Shown here: positions 7,427 through 15,408 of the stretch, in pieces
Position numbering within the stretch: the first letter of the stretch is position 1
How the letters are laid out: each line of letters starts with the position of its first letter
Assembly (NCBI GenBank): GCA_942490885.1
Contig: CALNYT010000002.1
Location: 3,038,001 to 3,102,000, forward strand
Length of the DNA stretch: 64,000 bases
Direction of reading: 5' to 3'
Origin: Oceanirhabdus sp942490885
GTDB lineage: Bacteria; Bacillota; Clostridia; Clostridiales; Clostridiaceae
The notes under the pieces: model-generated
Seen by the model: only the letters and a program-made list of their open reading frames with translations
Told to the model about the DNA's origin: nothing
The model's database searches: none
Position numbers and translations under genes: made by a program

Positions 7427-8851
7427 TTATTTCTCATTTAATGGTAATAGTACGCCTTTATTCATAATACCATTAGGATCAAAAGCAGCTTTGATTTTTT
7501 CTAACATTTGATATGAAGATCCTAATTCTTCCTTAATCCACTTAGCTCTATATCTACCTACTCCATGGTGATGACATATTGAACCATTATATTTCAATGT
7601 CGTTTCCATAATAATTCCAAATAATTGATCATATGTTTTTTGAGCTTCCTCTATTTCAGGCTTACACATAGCTCCCATCATAAAATAAATATTAGTTCCT
7701 TGTTGATAGCTATGTGATGAATGTCCAGTAATAGCAACAAGATGTGGTACTTCTTTGGATACTCTCTCAATAACTTCTTTGTATATCTTACCAATATCTG
7801 ACCACATAGCAGATATCTCACATGTATCAGCAACAGCGCCTTGTTTTGCGTACATATCAAGATGATCACATATATCATTTCTATGTACTAACCATATTTC
7901 TAAAGGCTTGCTTCCTAGCGCTCTTGCACCATATTTTTGTGCAATTTTATCTACTGCATTTCCTTCTACAATTGGATACCCTTCTGGTCCTTCTGATAAG
8001 AACAACATAATTGACTCTCCTTTTTCAATAAAAGGCCCATAACTCTCAGCAGCTTCTGTAGCATCATGTAGTCTTGAAACAGCAGGCTTCCATCCTGTTT
8101 GAACAATTTCTTTAAGAATGTCTAGTCCTTTTTGGAAAGAATCTATTGCATATGCCTGCATCCATCTTTCCTCTGGTTTATGAAATATCTTAACAGTAAC
8201 TTCAGTTATAACACCCATAGTTCCTTCTGAACCTAACCATATATGTCTAAGGTCTGGTCCTGTTGATTTTCTTGGTATATTCTTAATATTAATAATCTCT
8301 CCATCTGGTAGCACAGCTTCTATACCAACCAGTAAATCTTCTATACCCCCATACATAGTAGAAAATTGACCTATACTTCTAGTAGCCACAAGTCCACCCA
8401 TCTGTGCCAATGGCAGTGATTGTGGAAAATGTCCACTAGTATATCCTTTCTTATTTAATGTGTTCTCTAATACTTCTAATGGTACACCAGCTTGAACTGT
8501 TACAGTTAGATTTTCTTCATTTATCTCAAGGATTTCATTCATATCACTTAAATCTAAAACAACACTTTCCCTTGGTGTTTCTAATCCTAAACACACACCT
8601 GACCCACCGGTTCTTGGAACACTAACAATCTTTTCTTTGTTTAAAAACTTAAGAATTTCTGATGCTTCTTCTTTAGTATGAATCTTCAAAATACAAGTAG
8701 CCAAATTCTCAGATTTCCATCCGAAATGCTTTTGAACCATTCTAAGTCCAGTTATATCAGTTGCGTACTCTTGCAATAAAACTTCCTCTGTTAATACTTG
8801 CTCTTTACTTAGTATTCTCTCAAAATTATCTATTACATTTTCTCTATTCAT
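7427..8851 (-). CDS. FAD-binding oxidase related to alkylglycerone-phosphate synthase / YgcU
   Basis: 474 residues from ATG 8851, preceded by GGAGAG; an upstream in-frame ATG at 8872 lies inside the DUF1667 gene. The PCMH FAD domain has PRTGGSGVCLG, QAGVPLEVLE, GGLVATRSIGQFSTMYGGIEDL and GSEGTMGVITEVTVKIF. The C-terminal half carries ICHHHGVGRYRAKW, the His-rich active-site motif typical of alkyl-DHAP synthases and their bacterial relatives such as E. coli YgcU. Family members either form ether bonds on dihydroxyacetone phosphate or oxidise hydroxyacids. Here the neighbouring EtfBA favours a dehydrogenase role, which is inference. Confidence 0.85.
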   Translation of the reverse strand: MNRENVIDNFERILSKEQVLTEEVLLQEYATDITGLRMVQKHFGWKSENLATCILKIHTKEEASEILKFLNKEKIVSVPRTGGSGVCLGLETPRESVVLDLSDMNEILEINEENLTVTVQAGVPLEVLENTLNKKGYTSGHFPQSLPLAQMGGLVATRSIGQFSTMYGGIEDLLVGIEAVLPDGEIINIKNIPRKSTGPDLRHIWLGSEGTMGVITEVTVKIFHKPEERWMQAYAIDSFQKGLDILKEIVQTGWKPAVSRLHDATEAAESYGPFIEKGESIMLFLSEGPEGYPIVEGNAVDKIAQKYGARALGSKPLEIWLVHRNDICDHLDMYAKQGAVADTCEISAMWSDIGKIYKEVIERVSKEVPHLVAITGHSSHSYQQGTNIYFMMGAMCKPEIEEAQKTYDQLFGIIMETTLKYNGSICHHHGVGRYRAKWIKEELGSSYQMLEKIKAAFDPNGIMNKGVLLPLNEK

Positions 8852-8855
8852 TTTA

Positions 8856-9233
8856 TTAGCTCTCCATTTCATTATTTATTTTTTTTACACTTCTTGAAGC
8901 AATAATATTTACTCCTGTACCACATATATCTTCGATGATGGTTTGTCCTCTTTTTATAGGTGCTTCTACTGAGATTTTATAAAGTTCTTGTACTATTTCA
9001 AAAATCCTATCCTTTGGTATTTCATCACTACTAATAATTGGTAATCGTTTTAAATTACTTCCTATTACTTTTACTGTAGTAGTTAACATCCTCTTAGGAT
9101 TAATGAATTCATTTTTGCCGAAGACTTTACCTCTTTCACATGAATTCCCTTCTACTATTATGTTTTCTCCCTCTTGATATACTGTCAAAGAACAACTCAC
9201 AGGACAAACAATACAAGTAAAATTTTTTTTCAT
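8856..9233 (-). CDS. DUF1667 small cysteine-motif protein
   Basis: 125 residues. The N-terminus CIVCPVSCSLTV with a later Cys in NSCERGKVFGKNE is typical of DUF1667 proteins, probably a metal or Fe-S site. In clostridial glycerol operons a protein like this follows the GlpA-like and FAD/NAD oxidoreductase genes, and the order is the same here, with only 4 bases after the FAD gene. It is thought to be an accessory electron-transfer or assembly subunit; no direct activity can be assigned. Confidence 0.85.
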   Translation of the reverse strand: MKKNFTCIVCPVSCSLTVYQEGENIIVEGNSCERGKVFGKNEFINPKRMLTTTVKVIGSNLKRLPIISSDEIPKDRIFEIVQELYKISVEAPIKRGQTIIEDICGTGVNIIASRSVKKINNEMES

Positions 9234-9237
9234 TTTC

Positions 9238-10500
9238 TTAACCCACCTTTACACTAACAATTAATTCACTATTACTTGCCTTTATTTTCTCACTATTAAT
9301 TTCTTCTACAATCATTTCAGGTGGCAATACAACAACATGCTTTTTACTTAAACAAATCTCTCCATCAATTTCTCCAACTACTTTAACCTTTTTCTGCTGC
9401 TCCTTTACTCTAAAATAAATCTGAAGAGTTTCATCTAAATTTTCTTTTCTAATAATCTGAGGAACAACAAAATTCACATTATCTCCTGGTATAATTGACT
9501 GATATTCCCCTTCAAGATTAAGAGTGCCATTCAAGTATTTTGCTGCACCACGCCCAGCAATTTCACCAGTAATAGATACGTAGTCTACCAAATCAAAAAC
9601 TGTTACCACATTACCTGCCGCAAAAATACCCTCCTCAGATGTCATAAAACTTTCATCTACAATTGGTCCCTTTGTTCTCGGATCAATCTCAACTTCTAAT
9701 TGACTTGATAATTCATTTTCTGGAATTAATCCAACAGCTAATACAAGTAAATCACAATCAATATATCTTTCAGTTCCTTTTATTGGATTTCTATTGTCAT
9801 CAACCTTAGCTACTGTTACACCTTCTAATTTTTTATCACCATGTATTCTCACCACAGTTGTACCTAAATGCATTGGTATATCATAATCATTTAGACATTG
9901 ACATATATTTCTCGTTAACCCTCCAGGTGTTTTCATTAATTCATAAACACCTTCTACATTAATGCCTTCCAAAGTCATTCTTCGAGCCATTATAAGCCCA
10001 ATGTCTCCAGAACCTAATATAACTGCTTTTTTCCCAGGAAGATAACCTTCCATATTTATATAACGCTGAACTGTTCCTGCTGTTAGTACCCCACAAGGTC
10101 TTGTTCCCCATATAAATACTTGAGAACGTGTTCTTTCCCTACAACCCATTGCAAGAATAATTGCTCCACATTGAATCTTCATCATTCCCTCGCGCTCATT
10201 CATTGCATAAATTTCTTTATCTTTAGTTACTTCTAAAACAATTGTTCCCAATTTAACATCAATATTCTCATTCTCAACTTCTACTATAAAGTTATCAGCA
10301 TATTCACATCCAGATAATCTTTTTCCAAACCGATGTAAACCAAATCCATCATGTATGCATTGATTTAGAATTCCACCTAGTTCTACATCTCTCTCTATTA
10401 TCATTACTTTTTCAATATTCTGTTTTTTTAATTCTAAAGCTGCTGCCAGTCCTGCAGGGCCTCCTCCAACAACAACTACATCCATTTCAATATTTTTCAC
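9238..10500 (-). CDS. FAD/NAD(P)-binding oxidoreductase of the glp type
   Basis: 420 residues from GTG, eight bases after AGGAGGG. An FAD dinucleotide fold opens the protein (VVVVGGGPAGLAAALELKK). A second nucleotide fold near residue 160 (AVILGSGDIGLIMARRM) and a conserved FAAGNVV-type ending of the FAD domain follow. A predicted redox Cys (GTRPCGVLTAG, near 137) is retained. It resembles the partner of GlpA in clostridial glycerol catabolic operons and HcnB-like subunits. It probably links the GlpA-like subunit to NAD or another acceptor as part of a membrane-associated or soluble complex. Confidence 0.85.
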   Translation of the reverse strand: MKNIEMDVVVVGGGPAGLAAALELKKQNIEKVMIIERDVELGGILNQCIHDGFGLHRFGKRLSGCEYADNFIVEVENENIDVKLGTIVLEVTKDKEIYAMNEREGMMKIQCGAIILAMGCRERTRSQVFIWGTRPCGVLTAGTVQRYINMEGYLPGKKAVILGSGDIGLIMARRMTLEGINVEGVYELMKTPGGLTRNICQCLNDYDIPMHLGTTVVRIHGDKKLEGVTVAKVDDNRNPIKGTERYIDCDLLVLAVGLIPENELSSQLEVEIDPRTKGPIVDESFMTSEEGIFAAGNVVTVFDLVDYVSITGEIAGRGAAKYLNGTLNLEGEYQSIIPGDNVNFVVPQIIRKENLDETLQIYFRVKEQQKKVKVVGEIDGEICLSKKHVVVLPPEMIVEEINSEKIKASNSELIVSVKVG

Positions 10501-10518
10501 TAAAATCCCTCCTCTCTA

Positions 10519-12270
10519 CTATCCCCTGCTGCTCTTTTGAAGCACATATGAATTTGAACCTTTCAATGTTATCTCAGTAGGCTCCTTCCCTAATTCTCTA
10601 GAGATAATGTCCAATACTCTCGGCCCACAAAACCCACCTTGGCACCTTCCCATTCCTGCTCTTGTTCTACGCTTAACAGCATCAATAGTTGTAGCTGGTA
10701 CTTCAGAATGTATGGCATCTATTATTTCTCCTTCAGTAATTAATTCACATCTACAAATAATATTTCCATACTTAGGATTTTTCTTAATTAATTCATCCTG
10801 CTCTTCATGAGATAGATTTCTAAATTGTACTTTAGGTTTTCTAATAGGATTATAGGATTCATTTCTTTCAATAGTCCCCATATCTTTTTTGATTATATCC
10901 TCAACCATTTGAGCTATTGCAGGAGCTGATGCAAGTCCCGGTGATTGTATCCCTGCAACATTAATAAATCCTTTTACTTTCTTTGACATTCCAATTATAA
11001 AATCTTCTTTGTAATCAGCTGCTCTAAGTCCAGCAAAGAAAGTAATTATTTCTGTTCTCTTCACTTCTTCTGTAATGCTTCTTCCTAGCTTCACAATATA
11101 TTCCATATCTGAGGCTTCTACTGATTTATCTTCTTTATAAGGAATTTCAGTTGCAGTTGGACCCCAAAGTAAATTCCCTTCCGGAGTCATGCAAGCACCT
11201 CCGCCTTTCGAATTCTTTTCTCGTCCACTTTTATCCCCTCTAGTTCCAGCAGGAGTACTCAAAAAACCTTTTCTACTCTTATCAATTATTGCTATTGCAC
11301 CTCTTCTTGGATGTATTGTAAAGAACCTATCTCCAGCCATTTCTGCAATATTATCAGCATATACACCCGCACAATTTATTACATATTTACTGTTAATAAT
11401 ACATTTGTCTGTAATTACTCCAGTAGTTTTTCCCTCTTCTGTTATCACATCTAATACTTCTGTATCTAACATAAAAGAAGTACCATTTTGAACTGCATTT
11501 TCTGCTAATGCTATACATACTTCATATGGCTCCACTAACCCCATAGTGGTCATCCAAAATCCACCAATAGGGTTTCCTTTAATATTTGGTTCTAACTTAA
11601 GAACCTCTTCCCCACTTAGCCACTTTAAACCAGGAACTTTCATGATTTGTCTTAAAGGTTTTATTAGGTGACCTATCCCCGTTTTCTTTAAAAATTTTAG
11701 AACAAGCATTTTTTTCCATTCTTTTTCATCATATATCACATACAAGGATCCTGGTCTTTTTAACTCAAAATTAAGTTCTTCAGATAGTTTAGTATATAAC
11801 TTATTTCCTTTTAAATTAAGCTTAGCTTTTAATGTTCCTGGCTTCGCCAAAGCCCCTGGATGGATATTACCATTATTAGCCTTTGAAGCTTCTTCTGCAA
11901 TATCACTATTTTTTTCAACTACAATTGTTTTTAGATTATATTTTGATAATTCTCTTGCAATAGCGCAACCTGAGATTCCAGCACCTATTACAACGATATC
12001 GCACTCTTTGTGCTTTCCTTCTTTTAATATTTCTTTAATTTTTTCTTTATTGTCTTTCTTTGGAATAGTAATCCCTTTTGCTTTTATATCATTAACAACA
12101 TTTCTAACACCTTTTACTTTTGCTACAATATGCCCTATATTAACAACATGCTGCCACTCATCAACTTCACCAGTAAGAGTAATAATTTTGTCAGATGAGA
12201 TTTCTATACCAATATCATAGCAAGCCAACTCTTCTTGTTTTTTTATGGCTTTTATAATCTTGTCTTTCAT
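10519..12270 (-). CDS. BON / glycerol-3-phosphate-dehydrogenase-like / BFD [2Fe-2S] fusion protein
   Basis: 583 residues in three parts. Residues 1-68 form a BON-like domain (ISSDKIITLTGEVDEWQHV, VKGVRNVVNDIKAKG). Residues ~90-460 form a DAO/GlpA-type FAD oxidoreductase (DIVVIGAGISGCAIARELSKY, NCAGVYADNIAEMAG, GIQSPGLASAPAIAQ). Residues ~500-560 form a BFD-like [2Fe-2S] domain with CRC and CQGGFC. GlpA-like clostridial enzymes with a BFD domain oxidise glycerol 3-phosphate, so a polyol phosphate made by the adjacent kinase is a natural substrate by inference. The BON domain is normally a periplasmic or membrane-contact module and is unusual on a cytosolic flavoenzyme; it may tether the protein to membrane. 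No signal peptide is visible. Confidence 0.85.
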   Translation of the reverse strand: MKDKIIKAIKKQEELACYDIGIEISSDKIITLTGEVDEWQHVVNIGHIVAKVKGVRNVVNDIKAKGITIPKKDNKEKIKEILKEGKHKECDIVVIGAGISGCAIARELSKYNLKTIVVEKNSDIAEEASKANNGNIHPGALAKPGTLKAKLNLKGNKLYTKLSEELNFELKRPGSLYVIYDEKEWKKMLVLKFLKKTGIGHLIKPLRQIMKVPGLKWLSGEEVLKLEPNIKGNPIGGFWMTTMGLVEPYEVCIALAENAVQNGTSFMLDTEVLDVITEEGKTTGVITDKCIINSKYVINCAGVYADNIAEMAGDRFFTIHPRRGAIAIIDKSRKGFLSTPAGTRGDKSGREKNSKGGGACMTPEGNLLWGPTATEIPYKEDKSVEASDMEYIVKLGRSITEEVKRTEIITFFAGLRAADYKEDFIIGMSKKVKGFINVAGIQSPGLASAPAIAQMVEDIIKKDMGTIERNESYNPIRKPKVQFRNLSHEEQDELIKKNPKYGNIICRCELITEGEIIDAIHSEVPATTIDAVKRRTRAGMGRCQGGFCGPRVLDIISRELGKEPTEITLKGSNSYVLQKSSRG

Positions 12271-12283
12271 AATCTCTCCCCAT

Positions 12284-13831
12284 TCATTTTGTAATCTTCA
12301 TTTCTTCCATCTTCCTGTATACCGGTTGCAATCTTTTATATGTTAACTTATAGATATTTTCATATAGTTTTTCATATACTTCTGCTACTTCCTTAACAGG
12401 TTCATATGTTTTAGTTATATGAACCATACCATCTACTGCTTCCTCTACATTCTTATATACTCCTAAATGTACATAGCTCAAAAGTGCGGCTCCTAGTCCT
12501 GACGTCTCATGTGATTGCACCACATAAACTGTTCTATCAAAAATATTAGCTAGCATTTGACAGAGAATTTCACTTTGTGATCCGCCACCTGACAATGCTA
12601 TTTTTTCAACTCTTTTATGGGTTTTCTTTTCAATACTTTGAATACCTTCTTTAATGGAATATCCCAGACCCTCAACTAAAGCTCTATAAAAATGAATTCT
12701 AGTATGTACGTCGTTTAATCCTATTAAAGTACCTGTAGCTCCTGGATGTCGTACATCACTTAGCCAATACGGTTGTAAAAGTAGCCCATCGGAACCTGGC
12801 GAAACTTTATTTAGTTTTTCATTTAATATTTTTTCTATAGATATGTTCTTTTCTTGTGATTCTTTTTTTTCAAGCTCAGCAAATTCATTAACAAACCAAC
12901 TAACCAACCAAAAGCCTCTATGTATCCCTAGTTCTGGTGTGTATTTACCCTTTACTGCCGCAGGAAAAACCGTACCATATTTATAAAGTTGAAAATATTC
13001 ATCTGTTGTAGTCTGTACTGTCACCATAGATGCTAAAGATACACTTACTGATTTTGTATTAAGACACCCTACTCCTAATGTTTCACAAGCTTTATCTGAC
13101 CCTGTTGCTATTACAGGAATACCTACAGGTAAATTTAACAACTTTGCTGCTTCTTCTGTTAAATTCCCTATCAAATCACCTGGGTCTACTAAATCAAATA
13201 ATTTGTCCGATTCAACATGAAAAATTTTACCTTCAATGTCCTTTTTATTAGCCCAATCTAGCCTCTTTGTACAAAAAGGCATATATCCAGGAGCAGAAGT
13301 TACACTATCCTTAAACTGTCCAGTTAATTTAAAATTAATATAGGTTGATAAAAATAGATACTTATGTAATTTTTCAGCAACTTCCTTTTCGTTCCTTTTA
13401 ACCCAATGATACGGACAACCTCTATTGTAATTATCTACAATCTCCCACACTTTTATAACTTTATACATTTTTTTCATTGCTACATTTATCTTGTAATTCT
13501 TTTTCATTTTTCGTGTATCCATCCAGCTAATTGCATTCCTAAGTGGTTTGCCTTCCTTATCAACAAAAACGCTTGTACTTCTTTGTGATGCTAATGTGAT
13601 TGCCACAACTTTTTCCATTATTTCTGGGAATTCTACCCAAAACAAGTTAACTGACTTGCAAGCACTATCCCAAAAAACATCTGGATGCATTTCAACGAAA
13701 CCTTCTAGTGTCGTATAATACTTGGGATATTTTACTTTCTTAACCCCCAATAATTCCCCCTTCGAATCGTAAATAATACTTCTCATGCTTTGTGTACCGC
13801 AATCAAGCACTAAAACATATCCATCTTTCAC
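12284..13831 (-). CDS. FGGY-family carbohydrate kinase
   Basis: About 515 residues. The start is GTG 13831 or the adjacent TTG 13834, both downstream of GGGGGA. The N-terminal FGGY domain has YVLVLDCGTQSMRSIIYD (ATP-binding phosphate 1 loop) and ASQRSTSVFVDKEGKPLRNAISWMDTR. The C-terminal domain has IALSGGGSQSEILCQMLANIFDR and SHETSGLGAALLS. It is the first gene of the operon. The ASQRSTSV segment differs from the NQRET of glycerol kinases, so a substrate other than glycerol, such as another polyol or ketose, is more likely. The layout recalls ygcE in the E. coli ygc cluster. No transporter gene is in the operon. Confidence 0.88.
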   Translation of the reverse strand: MKDGYVLVLDCGTQSMRSIIYDSKGELLGVKKVKYPKYYTTLEGFVEMHPDVFWDSACKSVNLFWVEFPEIMEKVVAITLASQRSTSVFVDKEGKPLRNAISWMDTRKMKKNYKINVAMKKMYKVIKVWEIVDNYNRGCPYHWVKRNEKEVAEKLHKYLFLSTYINFKLTGQFKDSVTSAPGYMPFCTKRLDWANKKDIEGKIFHVESDKLFDLVDPGDLIGNLTEEAAKLLNLPVGIPVIATGSDKACETLGVGCLNTKSVSVSLASMVTVQTTTDEYFQLYKYGTVFPAAVKGKYTPELGIHRGFWLVSWFVNEFAELEKKESQEKNISIEKILNEKLNKVSPGSDGLLLQPYWLSDVRHPGATGTLIGLNDVHTRIHFYRALVEGLGYSIKEGIQSIEKKTHKRVEKIALSGGGSQSEILCQMLANIFDRTVYVVQSHETSGLGAALLSYVHLGVYKNVEEAVDGMVHITKTYEPVKEVAEVYEKLYENIYKLTYKRLQPVYRKMEEMKITK

Positions 13832-13889
13832 CAAATTTTTCCCCCTTTTTGATGATTGTCATCCCCTTTTCTTATTCCGACGTCCATAC

Positions 13890-13922
13890 GTCTATACTAA
13901 CTCTCAGTCCCTCTTTTGTCAA
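13890..13922 (-). promoter_or_regulatory. Promoter of the flavoprotein operon with overlapping GntR-type operator
   Basis: On the minus strand TTGACA (13922-13917), a 17-base spacer and TAGTAT (13899-13894) form a near-consensus promoter. The octamer GTATAGAC (13897-13890) matches the HutC-subfamily operator core GT-N-TA-N-AC and overlaps the -10 box, so a bound GntR protein would block transcription. Further downstream GACG-N6-CGTC (13892-13879 region) adds dyad symmetry. The regulator is probably the one at the end of the operon. Confidence 0.6.
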
Positions 13923-14142
13923 GTTATTGTTAGAATAGTTAGAATATTCTTTTATTAATAATTTATGGTAAATATGATATGTAATTTATAATTTTCATCT
14001 AATATTAATTCATAATTCAATAAATCCATATCCGCCTATCTTGACCATTTCAACCACAAACTAACCAACATAATATTTTAAAAACTACACAAAATACAAT
14101 TACAAATCAAATAATATTACAAAAGAAAAAGGAGGTTAATTT

Positions 14143-14328
14143 ATGTCATATAAATCATTAGTACCAGAAGCTAGAGAAGGTTTGAATAGACTAAAAATGG
14201 AAACTGCAAGTGAATTAGGAGTACCATTAAAAAATGGATACAATGGTGATTTAACAGCTAAACAAAACGGTTCTGTCGGTGGAGAAATGGTTAAAAAAAT
14301 GGTTCAATCTTATGAGCAAAACTTATAA
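14143..14328 (+). CDS. Alpha/beta-type small acid-soluble spore protein
   Basis: 61 residues, ATG seven bases after AGGAGG. The sequence has the family's two signature stretches: an N-terminal RLKMETASELGVPL, which contains the germination-protease cleavage region, and the C-terminal GDLTAKQNGSVGGEMVKKMV. These proteins coat spore DNA and protect it from UV and heat, and are degraded by GPR on germination. It is monocistronic, ended by a strong hairpin. A sigma-G promoter is expected but I see no convincing one in the 311-base upstream gap. Confidence 0.95.
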   Translation: MSYKSLVPEAREGLNRLKMETASELGVPLKNGYNGDLTAKQNGSVGGEMVKKMVQSYEQNL

Positions 14329-14336
14329 TTAGTTAT

Positions 14337-14370
14337 TTTAAGGTGTGTAACTTAAGTTTCACACCTTAAA
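14337..14370 (+). terminator. Terminator after the spore protein gene
   Basis: Perfect 11-bp stem TTTAAGGTGTG / CACACCTTAAA (14337-14347 and 14360-14370), loop of 12 bases, beginning nine bases after the stop. Confidence 0.7.
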
Positions 14371-14382
14371 TAAATTTATATC

Positions 14383-14447
14383 AGAATCTTACTATAACTT
14401 AATAAATACCTTGACTTATTGTATTTATTAGGTTATAGTAAGATTCT
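14383..14447 (+). promoter_or_regulatory. Long inverted repeat carrying the tRNA promoter
   Basis: Arms of 27 bases (14383-14409 and 14421-14447) are complementary except for one T/G wobble, with an 11-base loop. The loop and 3' arm contain TTGACT (14411-14416), 17 bases, and TATAGT (14434-14439), a good promoter for the initiator tRNA that begins 31 bases later. The promoter therefore sits in a sequence that could extrude as a cruciform or fold in readthrough RNA. Confidence 0.6.
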
Positions 14448-14470
14448 AAGCAAACATAATAATATAATGA

Positions 14471-14546
<76 letters not shown>

Positions 14547-14549
14547 TGT

Positions 14550-14577
14550 AAACTCCTATACTTAAGTATAGGAGTTT
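14550..14577 (+). terminator. Terminator after tRNA-fMet
   Basis: Perfect palindrome AAACTCCTATAC / GTATAGGAGTTT followed by ATTATTATT, starting three bases after the tRNA CCA end. Confidence 0.75.
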
Positions 14578-14697
14578 ATTATTACTAATAAGAGGCTAGA
14601 ATATAACTAGGTCTTGTCACTTATTAAATTGACTGGCAATTGCTAATGAATGTTAAAATAACTGAAGCAAATAAATGTATTTGCAATGGAGGTAAAA

Positions 14698-15354
14698 ATG
14701 GCTAAAAATCAAAGTGTTCAAGGAAATTTTAATTACAATAATATAGAGAAAAAAGATAAGAACTTTATGTATAAAAATCTTCAGAGAAGCAATTGCTATA
14801 ATAGTGATTTTTCAAATTCAAATTTTGATTTTGTAAGTTTTAGGGGTGCTCATTTTAAGTCATGTACTTTTATAAAGTGTAGCTTTAGATGGACAGAATT
14901 CATAGGAACAAATTTAAAAGGGAGTAATTTTAAAAATGCAATTTTTGAAAATACAATATTTGATTCTGTAAATTTAGATGGTGTTAATTTCAAAGATGCT
15001 AAATTTAAAAATACTATATTTTTATGCACTAATACAGAAAATGCTAAAAATCTTAATTTAAAAGATTCAAACATTAAGTTTTTCGATGAAATGCCACAAT
15101 TAGAAATTAGTGATGCACTTGAAACGGCTGTTAAAAATGTAATGAAAAATGACTTTGTAAAAAAAGCAAGAATTTTTGATACAAAAGAGGGTAATTTAAA
15201 CCTATTAACTATAATGATTTTATTAGATAACTTTGATGAGGCAACGTTAATAAAAGGATTAAATATCATTGAAGTTCAACTAGATAGAGCTTTTTACACA
15301 TTAAGTTATATAATCAAGTTACTTAAAACTTACCAAACAGCTGGAACTCTTTAA
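14698..15354 (+). CDS. Pentapeptide-repeat protein
   Basis: 218 residues from ATG 14698; an ATG at 14686 overlaps the GGAGG that serves as ribosome site. Residues ~30-115 are pentapeptide repeats of the A(D/N)LXX type: SDFSNSNFDFVSFRGAHF, then TNLKGSNFKNAIFENTIF, DSVNLDGVNFKDAKFKNTIF. These fold as a right-handed quadrilateral beta helix. The C-terminal ~90 residues are probably helical and unlike known domains. Function unknown; relatives range from gyrase-protecting Qnr proteins to membrane effectors, and nothing here points to either. Confidence 0.85.
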   Translation: MAKNQSVQGNFNYNNIEKKDKNFMYKNLQRSNCYNSDFSNSNFDFVSFRGAHFKSCTFIKCSFRWTEFIGTNLKGSNFKNAIFENTIFDSVNLDGVNFKDAKFKNTIFLCTNTENAKNLNLKDSNIKFFDEMPQLEISDALETAVKNVMKNDFVKKARIFDTKEGNLNLLTIMILLDNFDEATLIKGLNIIEVQLDRAFYTLSYIIKLLKTYQTAGTL

Positions 15355-15370
15355 TCCACTTATAAAACAT

Positions 15371-15408
15371 AAAAAATATCATGAGGAATCCTTCTCATGA
15401 TATTTTTT
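15371..15408. terminator. Bidirectional terminator between convergent genes
   Basis: A 15-bp stem AAAAAATATCATGAG / CTCATGATATTTTTT with an 8-base loop separates the pentapeptide gene (+) and the helicase gene (-). A and T tracts on the two sides let it work on both strands. Confidence 0.8.
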
